Both the position numbers and the translations under genes were made by a program. From Mesocentrotus franciscanus (Eukaryota; Echinodermata; Echinoidea; Camarodonta; Strongylocentrotidae): a stretch of DNA of 64,000 bases. Below the pieces are notes generated by a model that worked only from the letters and a program-made list of their open reading frames with translations, was not told where the DNA came from and did no database searches. The DNA is taken from the NCBI GenBank assembly GCA_037976565.1, contig CP137675.1, forward strand, positions 31,881,820 to 31,945,819. The letters are read 5' to 3'. Shown here piece after piece: positions 12,123 through 26,600 of the stretch; position 1 is the stretch's first letter, and every line of letters starts with the position of its first letter.

Positions 12123-15100
12123 GTAAGTTATAATTATAATGTTTACTCAGGCCAGGCCCAGGCCTAGGGAGGCCTCATCGGCATTAACATGATCAATGCT
12201 GTTCTTCCTGAGGGCCCTGCAATTATCATTGCCCCAGCAATGGCAAGGTACCCATTTATCCCTGGGTGGAGAGTGGCAAATATGTGGATTAAATGCTGTG
12301 TCAAAATGATGTAGGCCTAAGTGCGGGGTTTTGATTCGAACCCTCAACTCTTGGATTGAGAATGAGAGTCAAGTGAATGAATCACTACACGACACCGAGC
12401 CACGTTGTCTCTCGTTTGACCATGCCCATGGGTTGACGATTTTTAATTCTTTTAAAAGTAATTTTGGTCTTGTTTTACCCAGGGTAGCCGCATTATACTC
12501 TTTTTACACTTGTTTTGCTTAATAGCCCCGGACTAACTTTTTTGGCTTTTCACACATGCTTTTTTAAAGTTTTAGTCCTTAAAGGTAATAAAGACCAGTT
12601 TTTGAAACGCCCCTCTCTCAAAAAAATGAAATGGAAGCTCTCATTACCAATCATGTGAAAGAATATGTCTTGACTAATAGGTGATGATACAAATTTTGCC
12701 GGGAAAGTCGGGAAACCGCCTACTAATTGATATATTTGGTAGGCCTTAATTATTATATCTAGACTAGGACCAAATAGATATCGCGCACGTGGTCGCGTAG
12801 TCCCATATTATTATTACATCTTTCTGTGTACAGATAGTGCTTGTAACTTTACCAAGACTGGGCCAAATTTCTTATCATTTTGATGATTCCAGAACCTTGC
12901 AGTACACTCCAATACTTATATGCTAGATGATCAACCTTTTCTGATCGATTCCACAACGTTTCTTTCACAATGCAATCGTATGACCAGAACTGGTCTTTAT
13001 CTTTAAAAGTCTAAGGCTATTAAGCCTAAGCGCCTATCGCAAGCGTCTTTTTTAAACGTAACCTAGCCTTCCTAACCGCTGCATATTAATATTTGAATAT
13101 ATGAATATTTGCGTTGGTACGGTGTGGTGGAGATCAAAATTTAATAAATCGGCCAGATCCTGGACTAAACCAGTATGTAGTCATTCGTTTACGGTAAGCC
13201 TCCGATTATGTCGCGATGTCATTTATTTTTAAGTAAACTTAATTAGCTTTTCACTTGTAATTTTTGTATGAAATCTCATAGGCTAGCTATTTTATTATCG
13301 TATCTGATTCTGTGTGCATGCGTATCATGAATATTGACGACTAGCGCATGACGTATAGGTTCCTATTGAGCCAATCAAATGCAGCGGTTGGATGGCTAGG
13401 TTACGTAAAAACGACGTATCCCGGGTGCGTCTATTTTTTCCGTAAGGTAGCCATCCTGAGATTTCATAGACAAATTACAAGTACAAAGCTAAGTTTACTT
13501 TAAATAAGTGACATTGCGACAAAATCGGGAGGCTTACCGTAAACGAATGACTACCCAGGTCGTACTCGTAACTTGTCCATAATCATTGCGACATACTGGT
13601 TAATTTAGTCCAGAATCTGGCCGATTTAATTTTGAATTTGATCTCCACCTCACCGTACCAACGCAAATATTCATAATTATATTCAAATATTAATATGCAT
13701 TCTAGGATGGCTACCTTACGGAAAAAAATAAACGCATCCCGGGTTAAGTTAATTCACGCTGCATGTAACCGGTTTAAATACACCTGGGTCTACAGCCGTA
13801 GTAGAGGGAATGTGGGCAAAACACCTTGTCCAAAGATGTAAGCACCAAGCACGGATCGAGCCTGGGACATCTCGCATGAGTCATGAGAGTAATAAGAGCC
13901 TATTTTACCGATATACCTCACTGCTCCCACATATATTATGCATAAATTGTCTCCCCTTTCCTCCTCTTTCTCTGGTAATTTTCATTCTCTCTTTTTTTGT
14001 TCCATATTTGTACTAGAGTCTAGACCCTATATCGTGTTTTATTGATTTATGTAGTACATTCGATTCGGCGTACCCCTATCCTCGCCACCTTTCTCACATG
14101 GTAACGCAAATTTCTGAAAAGGAAATATTTATAGAATGATAATATTAATAATCCGATCAATTTATATAGCGCGGCTACTACATAAATATATTGTACTGCG
14201 CTGTGATGTAAAACAAAAAACACTCCTAAGTCCTAGTCATAACAGTGATGAATAAAGTGATACTAAATGCTCTTGTGAATTTAAAATTTTAATATTTTAA
14301 TTTGTGACGCCAAACACCTGTAATTCCTTTATGATCTGCTCGTAAGGAAGGAATTACATAGATTGCTCGTGTCAGATGTGCTTTTTATGGTTCCCCCTCT
14401 AGGCCTATTGGAGTTTAGACCGGGCTGTATTTCGTTAAAGATGTGGGATTACCAACAAGGGAGCGGAGCGTTTGCACTATCATGTACGAATCAGCGATTA
14501 AATATAATGTCGGGGTAATATTAAACAATTACAATGCTAAACACTTAGAAACTTAGTATTAAAACCCCTCCAAAGTGATGGGAGCCCCCAATTCGCCAAA
14601 AAATTGATGGCAAAATTTCACTTAAATATCATTATGTGAATTCAAAGAGGATGTCATTTAAGACACACTTTTGCAAATATTCTATTTGTCATCTCACTAT
14701 GCTAGCGTTGCTAAGGAGAAGACAGCACTTTATAGCAACCAAAATTGCCGTTTTAGCTATAAATACCAAAGTGTCAACTTTAGAGCGTTACAACTTTTTT
14801 GTTAGAAGAGCAATGAACTTGGAATTTACATATAATATTAACCATACTTATCGACAGTTTTTCATAAAGTTCCGAGTCAGTAAGTCATTACAATTATTTA
14901 AATATGGAGAAGTATGTATTTTGGGACCATTCATATTTTCGGGAAAATTGTAAGAAATCACAATTTGGCTTAAAATCGTAAAGCAAATTATCCTCAAACA
15001 TATTGAATATGCTATCATTTTGTAGGAAATTTAATTTCCTTTCATATGACACTTGACACGTGGTAAAATAGGGTTCCCTTAAAATGTAATCTTAAAAATC

Positions 15101-18100
15101 GTTAAACAGTAGTTATATATATATATATATATATATGATATCGGCCATTTAAAAAAACGGCCGCCATTGTTTTTTTCAGCAGCATAATTTCAAGGTAGTC
15201 CACCTAGAAATTGTGCAGGGAGGTGCCTAGCCTATCCGATATGCGTCGGACTATAATTATGGCCAGTATACTTATCGCGTTATGGAGACAGACATCGGCC
15301 CGCGCCGATGTCTGTCTCCATTAAACGCGATTAGCATACTTGCCATATAAAAGCCCGGCGCATATCCATCGGATAGGCTAGGCCGCTAGGAGGTGCCCTG
15401 AACACGTTGATACCCAACGAACTTTTACAACATTCCATGTCTCAAAAACCTACTTTGCCCCCTAGGTAATTAATATTATTGTAGTTCTTGTTGTTTTTGT
15501 TCTTATTACATGTATTATTCTTTTTTTTTCTCGTCGTTGCTGTCATCATATTTGTTACCAAACTACAACAAACAATGTCTTCTACTACAGATTGTCCTGA
15601 ATATATTTCTGACTTGTTTCCAGCATGGGAAGAGGTGTGGGGATGTCAGGCGAAGACAGCGCCCACGTCTTGTCTAGTAAGTCAAAAGAAAAGCAAAGCT
15701 ATGTTTTTGTTAATTGATTTATGGCCATCAATAGTATATTCATGGTAAAGTAGTGATAGGGTTGTATCAATTAACATGAAATATGATTCGTATTTGTTTT
15801 AATCTGCATTTAATTAATAACCGATTCTTTTTTCTTTCTTTATTTCCTTTTAGACGTTGTAATATTGGAGCATAATATTAAATTATTTGTGCAAAACAGT
15901 CAGGTCCATTAAAAAAAAAATTGGGAAAAGAATTTACAAAAGCGGAATAGTTGTTGCATGTGATCCATCTGTATCAAAAGACTAACACCTATCTTTAAAA
16001 AAATGCTACTTTGTGCAAATTTTATGCGTTTTGGTGGCATTCAAATTTTAACTCTTAAAGTTTTTTTCCACAGAACACATACAATTCAATTGTCTTTATA
16101 GTTCTTTATGCAAATTGTTATGAAGTTAGCTGTCATTATAGGGCCTACATTGGTATTGATATTATATGTCTAACAATTCTAAATGTATGTATCCATTCAT
16201 CCAAGTTATCATTCTACATTCTCCACACAGAACATACCAAAAGCAAAGCTATTACATGGTTAATTATGCAAATTTATGCAAATTTCATTGGTTTTTCATT
16301 GACACGAAGTCGTTGGATTTTGTTGTATTGGGTAAAATATTTATTGGTCATAATTCGGGATAATGCAATTTTTGTTCGTCTTTTATGTCGGTCTGGTGTC
16401 GTTCTTGTGTCGGTCTCGTCGGTGCGACAAATATATCAAGCATAGTGCGGAGAGAGAGAGGGGGTCGTTTCATAACAACACATCCTTTCAATAGCGACGC
16501 AAATCGGGGAATTCCACGAACAACAATCATGACAATAATGTCTTTGCTCTTTATGTGGCGAAATTCCAGCTAAACGCCTGTGATAGTGAACGGAGAATTG
16601 AATGTGTGCGCGCGCGCGTAAGTGTGTGTGTGTGTGTTAAGGGGAGTGGTCATTACTGCTACGGGTGGCTGAGCAGTTCTATGCAGTACAGTGTTATCAA
16701 GGGGAAGGTATTGATTGACTGATCTGCTGCTAACGAGAATAGTACTCCAAAAATAAATTGTTACAGTTAGTGTTGAGATGTCCTTAATCACCGCTTATCT
16801 TGATACAAGTCTTGTGAACTTTTTCTTTTTTCCTTCATGAGTATAAAAAAAGTAGAAAAAAAAAATAATAATATGATGTTTACATAAATTCAAATAGGCT
16901 TGCGAGGCGTAGGCTTGAATACACTGAAAACCTCTCTAATTTATTTGTACGCAGCGACATGATTTACATACATGTACAGTACATGTTATGTAGTTTATCA
17001 GAGGGTCATCTTCTAACTTGAATAGTCAGTTCTAATAAATTTGATTATATTTTGCAAAGTCAAAATATCTTGATACATGTCAGGCGCGGATCCAGGATTT
17101 CTTAGACGGGGGGCACAATTTTTTTCTTTTTTTCTCCCACAAATTCGAAAATTGCGCCTGCCGAAAGTTCGCTCAGTGGGGGGTAGTGATCACTAATTTT
17201 TTTTTTGGGGGGCACGTGCCCCTGTGCCCCTGGATCCGCCGATGCATGTATATACATTTTTAGGATAGTTATAGAATACTTAGGGGCAATAAAATTAGAA
17301 TATGCATTTTGATTGCCTTTTATTTTAATGTGCAGGAATTTCTCTGAAGAATGTGAAAGCAATAACCGCGCGTGGTTCAACTCGTCTTGAAAGCCGGACG
17401 TGTTCAGAGTTGCGACGTCTGGCTTTCGATCCGCCTCTGAACATAACACTAAACCCCATCCAGAGATGGTTTAGTTTTTTCTACCCATATACATTCGTTT
17501 TTTCTCTTTTACATTTTAAAAATCTCACTTCCGTGTTTTAAAATCCCAATTTTTTTCATTCTTCATGAAAGCGACACACAATATATCTCACCCAAGCTAC
17601 ACGTCCGCTTGCTATTCCACTACTGTTTTCATCTGTAATTCACACGTCATGTCGGTATTGAAATGTTGATGTTGATGATGATGATGACGATAATGATGAT
17701 TATTTACATTCAAGTATAAAAAAAGGTCGTGAGAACAACCAATGATAACAATAATAATTATAGTAATAATAACAATAATAATAATATTGATAATGATAGC
17801 TAAAATAATGATATGATTTTATTGTTGGTGTTGTTGTCGGTATTGTTCTTGTTGATATCATCATCTCGGTTATATTTTGTCAGCCCTGTGAACTTCCTGA
17901 GGAATTATGATCATCGTGTGGCCTATTTGCTCTCCTTCATCGCCATGAGTGGTTCCGTTCTGCATTTTTTTCTCTATGGAACCCCCCAACCGGATGGAAT
18001 AACAGACGTCATTGTCAAAGGTAAGGTCCTAGCTGCCGCGGCATTAATGTTCTTTTGCAAGACATTTATCTACATTTGCCACTCTCCACCCAATTCGTTA

Positions 18101-21100
18101 CCGGTAGGAATGTTTTCGTTGAATGCTGTGAGCGCCGACATCGTTAGCCTACAATGTACATGTAGCAGAGTCGGGGTAATACTGAAGTGCCTTGAGCACA
18201 TTGCGTGGTTGATAATATTATGTTATATTAAAAGAAAATACAATATTGCTCTTGTTATTAATATCATTATCATTATTATTATTATGTTCATTATTATATT
18301 ATTATTAGTGTTATTATTATTACTACTCCTATTATTATGATTGTTATTATTATTATTTTTATTATTAATTTCCAATTAATAATTTCCAAGTATTGAATTT
18401 AATTCTTCGATAGACTTAGATATATTGATTTTCATCATCGCTTATAAAATATAATTTGACTTTTTCCCCCTTTTATTCATTTGTATTTTCTTTCTTGTTT
18501 TCTTTCTCTCTTTGTTACTTTCTGTCTTTCACTTTTGTTTCTCTTATCCACAGCCTTTGTGTCTGAGATACTTAAATATATTTCGGTTTGCTTGGTTGGT
18601 CTCACTTTTTACCCGTTCCCGCTTTGCGTCTCCTTTGACAATATTCCGATGAATGTGATTGGACTTGTGTATACCACCAACTGGTAAGTCTACATCCATT
18701 TAAAAGGAAGTCTGCCCTGATACCAATCAGAAACATGAGAGGAACAGGTCAGTGGAAAGTTTCAGCAAATTCCGATTAAAAATAAGAAAGTTATGAAGTT
18801 TTGTAGTTGTGATCAATCAAAAACAGATTGGCAACTCTTTGACGTACCTTGCGATGTCCCCTCCCATTTGCTCTCTACTAAAACAAATCAGAAATGTGTA
18901 TTTTTCCCTCAAGAACATTTTCAATCATACATGCACCCTAAATATAATTATTGCAAATATGTTTCTAGACAAATATTGTTTGGAAAAATCTATTCCATCA
19001 TCAATAACTTGGAAAATGAAAGTTTGAGACATTTTCTGTACAGAGCAAATTGGTGAGGACCTCATCACAAGATATGTTTTAGTGTTGCCAATACATGTGT
19101 GTTTCACTGATGAAAACTTCAAAAATGCACAACTTTCCTACTTTTAATCGAATATTGCTCAAACTTTCACTAATGTGTTTGTCTCGTTTTTCTGCTTTTA
19201 TTAATACCAGCTAATTATCATAATAGACTTCCCGTTTAGACAGTCTCATTTTTCCCGTTAAAGAGAAAGGAAGAAAGGACGAAAGAAAACAAAATGGAAA
19301 TAAAGAAAGAAAAAACGCTTTATGGGGGAGGGGGGAGTCCACCATGACATCAAATTGATACGGATAAAGTAGGACAATTAACATACTGTATGGGTCATTG
19401 AACGCATGAGAGAATTTCTAAAAGACAGTCTCTGTTATGAACTTTCATTTCAGTCTGTGAGTTAAGATAATTATTAATATATATATATATATTTTTTTAA
19501 TTATTAGCAATATCTTAACATGCTAAAAGTGGATTCAGTGAGTTAATATTTCCGTTTTATTCGGTAGTTTATAGCAATTAGATTAATCTATATGTACGAC
19601 TTTCCAAATTTGTGTAGTATTCAATTGTTATTATACTTATGCTTTGTCAAATAGTATATTAATACACCATGTGAAATGAATGGAGTCTTCCTGATAAATA
19701 CAAATACAATATGTTTTGATAATCCGACCTGAAACTACCTGTCACTATTTTTACCTTGTCGGTTTTAAGAGGTATCAGAAAAAGTATGGTACAGCAATTT
19801 AATTTTCGTTATTAATTTGGAAATGAAGTGTTTCTTGTATTTTCTTTATACAGGTTGGCCTTTACTATCTCCAAATTCATCATGTGTCCATTCGGGGTGA
19901 GACACTCGCTTGCAACCTATTAAGGACAATCAGTGGTTTAGAATCGGTCTAGCCGTTAATGGGAGCACTGGTGTCACGGGACAGGGGGGGTCAGGAAAAC
20001 ATGTTATATTTGGATGAGATGTGAGAGAACAAGTGCAAGTAGGGGGCGGGATGGGATGGGGTTTATCTTCTTTCACGTTGTCTTCCAACTCGCCCACTCC
20101 CGTTTATCTCTTCCCAAATTTTGTTTCGTCATCTAATGCGACACGCCCCCATGCCACTCTTCCTAAGTTACTGATTAGAAGAGCCATGCTTTTCAGGGAT
20201 TGTTTTTCTTCTCTGATGCGCTTCCACACTTGCATAAGAACAATGATAATGCTCGCAAACTATTTTGCACCTCTCCCCAGAACTCAACCTTGTCTTTAAA
20301 CCCAAAGGCCAGTATTATACTTAAAAAATCAAACCCGGTCGTCGCTGGGTTTTAGATTTTGTCCAAAATCACACTCAAAATGATTTACCAAAATAGATAA
20401 GATAGCCTGAGGTCTAACTTTTCCCTTAGTAAAACATGATCTTAGACCAAGTGTCAGGTTTGATTAGTACACTCCAGGACTGTTCTCAATTTGTCTTGGC
20501 AACGGGTATGTGAATTCGTGCGATGAGCGCGCGCGTGCACGCACTCAAAGGTAAAATATTTTTAAAAAACGGCCAGAATCTGGGCCCTTTTTATGAATAA
20601 CAACTGCTAAATTTCCATGACAAATTTGCTCTCAACCAATCAAATGCCACGATATCAGTAAGCTTATACTTTATAGTAGTAACTGTAACTGTAATTTGTT
20701 ATTGATATTAAACAAGTTTTATGAAATGGCTGTATGAGTGGGATTACAAGATTCTTTTCTCTTTTTTAGACGGAAAAGGGCGATATAGAAGGAGCTGTAG
20801 ACATACCCGTTGTCTTCTCTCTTATTGGGCTCGAAATTTACTTCATCAGAAGGACAGTGCGCATGTGCAGACGATTTCTTACTACATATCAGGTAACCAT
20901 GGAAACGTGTACTGCAATTCTGTGTATACTTTGAATGATTCTCAATGATTATCTCAACGAACTGTCGTAATTCTGCCTTAATTATTTCAATGATTTTAGA
21001 TTTTTCTTAAAGGAAATGATAAGTCTACTCTCTGTTAAAAAAAAGATGTTTTCCCAATGCAATGATATACAATAAATAACTTAATACAAAAGTATATTAC

Positions 21101-23650
21101 AGTAATTTACATAAAGCTACTTGTTAAACAGGCTCTGGGTGGTATATATAAATTCGCATTTAAAGATTGGTCGTGAGTGGAGTATATGTAATCTGTATGT
21201 GTTATCTGATGGCCTTTCTCAGGTGATTAGTGACACGTGTGAAATTCACAAATATTTATGTAGGCCCATTTCCTATTTCGAAATAGGAAATTGGCACGAG
21301 CAAAGCGCTTAGAGACATTACAGGGGGGCGTTTCATGAAACAATTAGTCGGTGGTTTTTACCGACTAATATCATTTTCACCGACAATTTTATTGTCACCG
21401 ACTATTTTCCAGGCCTCTGATTGGTCAAATTTAGTCGGCGCCGACAGTTGTCGGTGGAAAATGTTGATGAAATACCCCCAGATGTAAATACTACTACTAC
21501 TATTATTATTATTGTTGTAATCTTTTAATATTATTATTATCATCAGCATCATCAACATCATCTCCCTCATTATTATTATCATCATCGCACAGTCATTAAT
21601 ATCATCTTTATCATTATCGATAATTTAAAAAGTTTTAGAAAGACATATCCAACAACAGTTTAAGTTTCGAATACTGATCAGCATTTTTACAGAATGTGAC
21701 TCAATGCCAAACCTAACTATTCTGAGCAACAAAATACGAAGAAAACAACCAACCAACCATATCTAGAACACAGAGGCGGCATCCCTCGAAGGAGACGCGA
21801 TACTATACCGGGCCTTCATGGAACGGGGGCACGCCGGCTGGATACACCCCTAATAAATTATGTATTTCTCTACTATACAGTGTGAGTCAAAAAAAAGTTT
21901 ACACCTAGAAAATTGCTTATTGTTTTATAAATCATCTATGAACAGTAAATTATTATATATCTTATGAAAGAGTGTTTTACCCCGAATCATTTGGTATCAT
22001 TTTTGTGTGGTATTTGATACATTCAATTCATTCTCTCACTTTAATCCCAACATATCACATACTGTAGGCATCGCTTTGGCGCAAGTCGATGTTTGCACTC
22101 TCGCAAACAATGCCTCCTGTTCATCCAAGCGAGATCACATACCACATACAAATGATACCAAATGAATCGGGGTAAAACACTCTTTCATAAGATGTATAAT
22201 AATTTACTGTTAATAGATGATTTATAAAATAATAAGCAATTTTCTAGGTATAAACTTTTTTTTGACTCGGACGGTAGTAACCAAACTTTCAGATAATCAT
22301 CGGTAGTTCACTGACGTGTATTCAAACGTCCGATTTGCACACACAGAGGCAAGTAACACACGTTACAAGTATAGAATGAACAGAAATTGACAAATTTCTG
22401 GTGACAAACGAGACGATATTAATCATTGTGCTGTGCTAGAAATACAATCAACATTGAACATAGATGTACACGCAGTTTAACCGCGTGAAACATGTGCTTT
22501 TGGTATCCAGTATTAGTTTGTCAATATTCAACCTATATTTACAACGAGTCTGCATGGTTTAACTGCATGAAACCTATCAAAATAGACCATAACACACGTA
22601 TAATTTGATGCTTCCTTTTTAATTTTCCATGAATCACCCAGCGTGAAAAGCAGTTCGAGGATACACACTACTGCGTTCGAGTTCGGTATCTGTTGTTGCC
22701 CGCCACCGCGTGGGCATGGTAAGAACTTGGAAAACGTTTGAAGTTTTATTTGATTAAAAAGCTATCAAACTCTTGACTAAAAGTTTCCTGTAATTTTGAG
22801 CACACGTATTGCATTGCCTAAGAACTGCGTAACACTTGGCAATACGCGAATTTATGCACAACCGGAAATTTACCCAGACGGTGCTAAAACTATTGCTTGT
22901 ACAATTCTCGGCAAAATGTAAAAACATTTCGTCCATCCGTCCATAAGTTTTTGTGGTTCGTAATGTCTTAATGTATAACATATGGGCTTGGGAGGCTTTC
23001 AGGTTTGTTTTTTCTCTCTCTTTCTCTTCCTCTCTCTCTCCCCCTCTCTCTCTCTCCCTCTCTCGCTCTCTCTCTCTCTCTTTCTCTCGAACTATGGGGC
23101 TCGAACTATATGACTTGAATTCTAACAAATTGTCCCTCGGGTGTTATTTACAGTTGTATGTTCTTGTGAACTTTTCTTCAAGCAACTTGTCCTTTTCAAC
23201 ACTGAAACAGCTTGTGGTAATGATAGTAATAATAACAAACAAATGAAGGGTATCTAATAATAGTTATGATTATGTATCAGACGATAAGAATAGTATCTAG
23301 ACTCTCTAGGTGTGTTTACTTATTCGTTCAAATTCCAGTAGGAACAAGTCAGGCGGAGCAGCAACAACCCTTTTCAGAAGATTTTATCCTAACATACCAG
23401 GTAAACTTTCTTCTTCTTCCTTTTAAAATTCGGTTTTGATTTTGATCTCAAATCATAATTTTATTGCAAAATGAATAATTTAATAATTACATGGCGTACT
23501 TATTTAATGATTGACTACTGAAGTTTTGTTATTTGTTATTATTGTTGTTTAACATTAAAATTTTTTAAAGAAAAATATTGTTTGCTGATATGTGTTTCTT
23601 TAAATACATATTCATGAGTCTAACTGATCATTTACACATACATAATCTCA

Positions 23651-23682
<32 letters not shown>

Positions 23683-26600
23683 TATGTAAAATCAATATAT
23701 TTCTTATAATATCATTGATATCTTTCCCCCGTTTTTATGAGTAACATAAATCGAAATTAAATTTGAAATTGATACTAAAACTGAAATTTGATTGGCTTCC
23801 AAAGATCAGGTGAAAAGCTGCAACGTTTTTATTGCATTAACTTATGCATATTTCTAATTATTTATGTACTTACTGATGATGTGTTTTCACTATTTCCCAT
23901 TCCATTCTATCTACATTTCAGGATTTAAGTATTCTACTCGCATCGTTTGCACAGTAGGTCTCGCTGTTGCATGCATGTATCAGGTAGGTACCCCAAAAAA
24001 AAAAAAAAAGAAGGCCAAGAATGAACAAACAAAATTGATTGATTGATTGGTGTTCATGTATTTTCCATATACATATCATCATCAAAAAAAAATTGAATTT
24101 CTAATATGGTTACATAATATCATACACAGATTAAAGGGATCGTCATAAACACAGTTTTTGCTTGATTGAAAAGGAAAGGAAATGGATATCAGGGTTTTCA
24201 ACAAAAAAAATATTCATAATTATTTGCAATGTTTGACTCAATATGAAAATATATTTGAAACAGGATCAAGTAGTGCTCAAGATCGTAGCATTTGGAGAGA
24301 CTTTTGTTGTAAAAAAATGAAAGGGTCACTAAAAATGTCATTAGTTTGACGTATCACTATTGACAATGATAATGATGATTTGAATTAAATGCATTTTTAC
24401 TGTCATATCTAGTAATGCACATACTGTACCTTTTTCGTTGACAGATGATTTCATTTCATATCAGTTTACAGCCGTATCGTAAAAGCCTTCTTAGAATCAG
24501 TCCTGCTGTTTAAAAAAATTACTGTTGATCGTAAACAATGCAAAATTTGAACATATTAAGTGACAGTCTTTCATGGTTTAATTTAAGAGGGATTCTCGAT
24601 TCTGACAATTAGTATATAAATGTTTATTATTGTAATGGGAAACGGAAGGAATCAAACTCAATTCTTACAAGTTTATACCATAATTATACAGACATGTGCT
24701 TATTACGTTGCGACTCTGCGGCACTGGTTGACAGAAGATGACCATACTTGGCTGCAAAATATAACTGGTGAGTAACACTGCTTGAACGGTCGATGTAAAT
24801 AATTGATATCATTAGCAACATGAAAAGCAAAATCATTTTATGTTCTACCATTGCATTGATGTAACCGATGTAGGAACCAAATCTTATCTTTGCATAATTA
24901 GCATGATTAGTAGACCTACTTTGGTACATAAAGTGAGAAAAGTTTTAACATTTCCATTTAGAACTTTTAGGAAGGGACACATGAGGCAAAGATCGGAAAC
25001 GACTCTCTCAATAATATGCCAAACCTATATTTCAAGTAATGCCAATGAAATGATGTTTTTCTTACAGGTGTTAACTTTTCAGCTACCTTTTATGCCTCCT
25101 GTATTGTGGCATTTGTTATCGCTGTCACGAACAGTTTCTTCACTCTGCGTAACTACAGGTAATGTATAAAATGTTCATGGGGTTATGATGATAATGGTGA
25201 CGACCATAACGATGATGATGATAATGAGAATAATGATGACGTCGATGATGATGATGACGACCATGATGATGACGACGACGATATTGATGGTGGTGATGAA
25301 GATGATAATAAGATGATGATGATCGATGATGAAGATGAAGATGATGGTAACGATGATAACGATTCGCCGCTAGTATGGCGTCATTAAAACATTTTAAGGA
25401 GCATGGATGATGTAGCTTACATGGAAATATGAGCCTGACAAAAAGTTGCTTTAAGTGAAGGCAAACAAATTGGAGGAACTGATTAATCATATTTTCTGGG
25501 AACATTCAAATGTTATATTCTTTCAAGTTCATCATTTCAGTCCTTTGTTCCTTCTTCTCCTGAAAACATTTAGTATCTTTAAAAAGAAACATACTAAAGT
25601 AATTAATCTATTTATATAGCACAGGTACTCTATCAATATACTTTACTGCGCTGTGATGAAAACAGAATTCAAAACAGTACTACTTTACAGAAACACAGTT
25701 TAAACGACAAAAAACTATTCAAAAGCTCCTGAAAATAAGTGCGTCTTTGAAGACAGTACAGATGAGGACTTATGTCTAGTGGTAGGCAATCTCCAAGAGT
25801 TACTTATTTGTTTTTGTGTGCGGTATCTTTAGAAGTCAAGGTAACCCTCTGAGACCGGTCATTTCTTTGTGCTGCCCCTAAATTATGGAATAGATTACCA
25901 CCAGAAATAAGGAAAGCCCCATCACTAGACAACTTTAAATTAAAGGGAACCAAAACCTTCATCCTAAGTTACCTTTATTGTAAACTTTAAACGATTTGAA
26001 TAAGATTAGTGAAAATTTGAACAAAATCAGGCAAGGTATAAGGAAGTTAAAGCTAAAGAAATAACTTGTCACCAGAGGGCGATATTTAATTTGATGGCAT
26101 CATTTGTTGACAACTCTCCATGCCTTCTGATCATGGAATTTCATGTTTTTCCTTCTTTCTTGTGATTGAGATAATCTACTCCCCTGAAAACAAGATATAG
26201 AATGCAGAATGATATTCTACTTCACATTTTATGAAGTCGGATATTGAACACAAATGAATACGACGAAAATGAAAGAATTGTGAAATTCCATGATCAGAAG
26301 GCATGGAGAGTTGTCCACAAATGATGTCATCAAATTAAATATCGCCCTCTGGTGACAAGTTATTTCTTTAGCTTTAACTTCCTTATACCTTGCCTGATTT
26401 TGTTCAATTTGTCCACTAATCTTATTCAAATCGTTTAAACTTTACATAAAGGTAACTTAGGATGAAGGTTTTGGTTCCCCTAGACTGAAAACTCACTTGT
26501 TCATGAAATATATGTATAGCACAGCATTTACAAGCTCTTGCAGCGCAGTAGAATATATACATATAGTTACTGCGCTTTAGAAATGAATATATTATTATTA

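Noticed and set aside
15488..15748. 86-codon frame starting with a long hydrophobic run, at first taken as the first membrane exon
   Set aside because: The hydrophobic part comes from the T-rich acceptor tract. The frame that matches STRA6 (IVLNIFLTCF...RRRQ) is a different one, starts after the CTACAG at 15,590 and fits both flanking phases.
15853..15910. Strong acceptor-like site TTCCTTTTAG in intron 2
   Set aside because: None of the three phases gives a STRA6-like peptide, and the needed phases hit stops.
17813..17883. Upstream part of the exon 3 frame (MILLLVLLSVLF-like)
   Set aside because: No acceptor AG lies in it; it is the pyrimidine-rich intron end. The real exon begins after GTCAG at 17,883.
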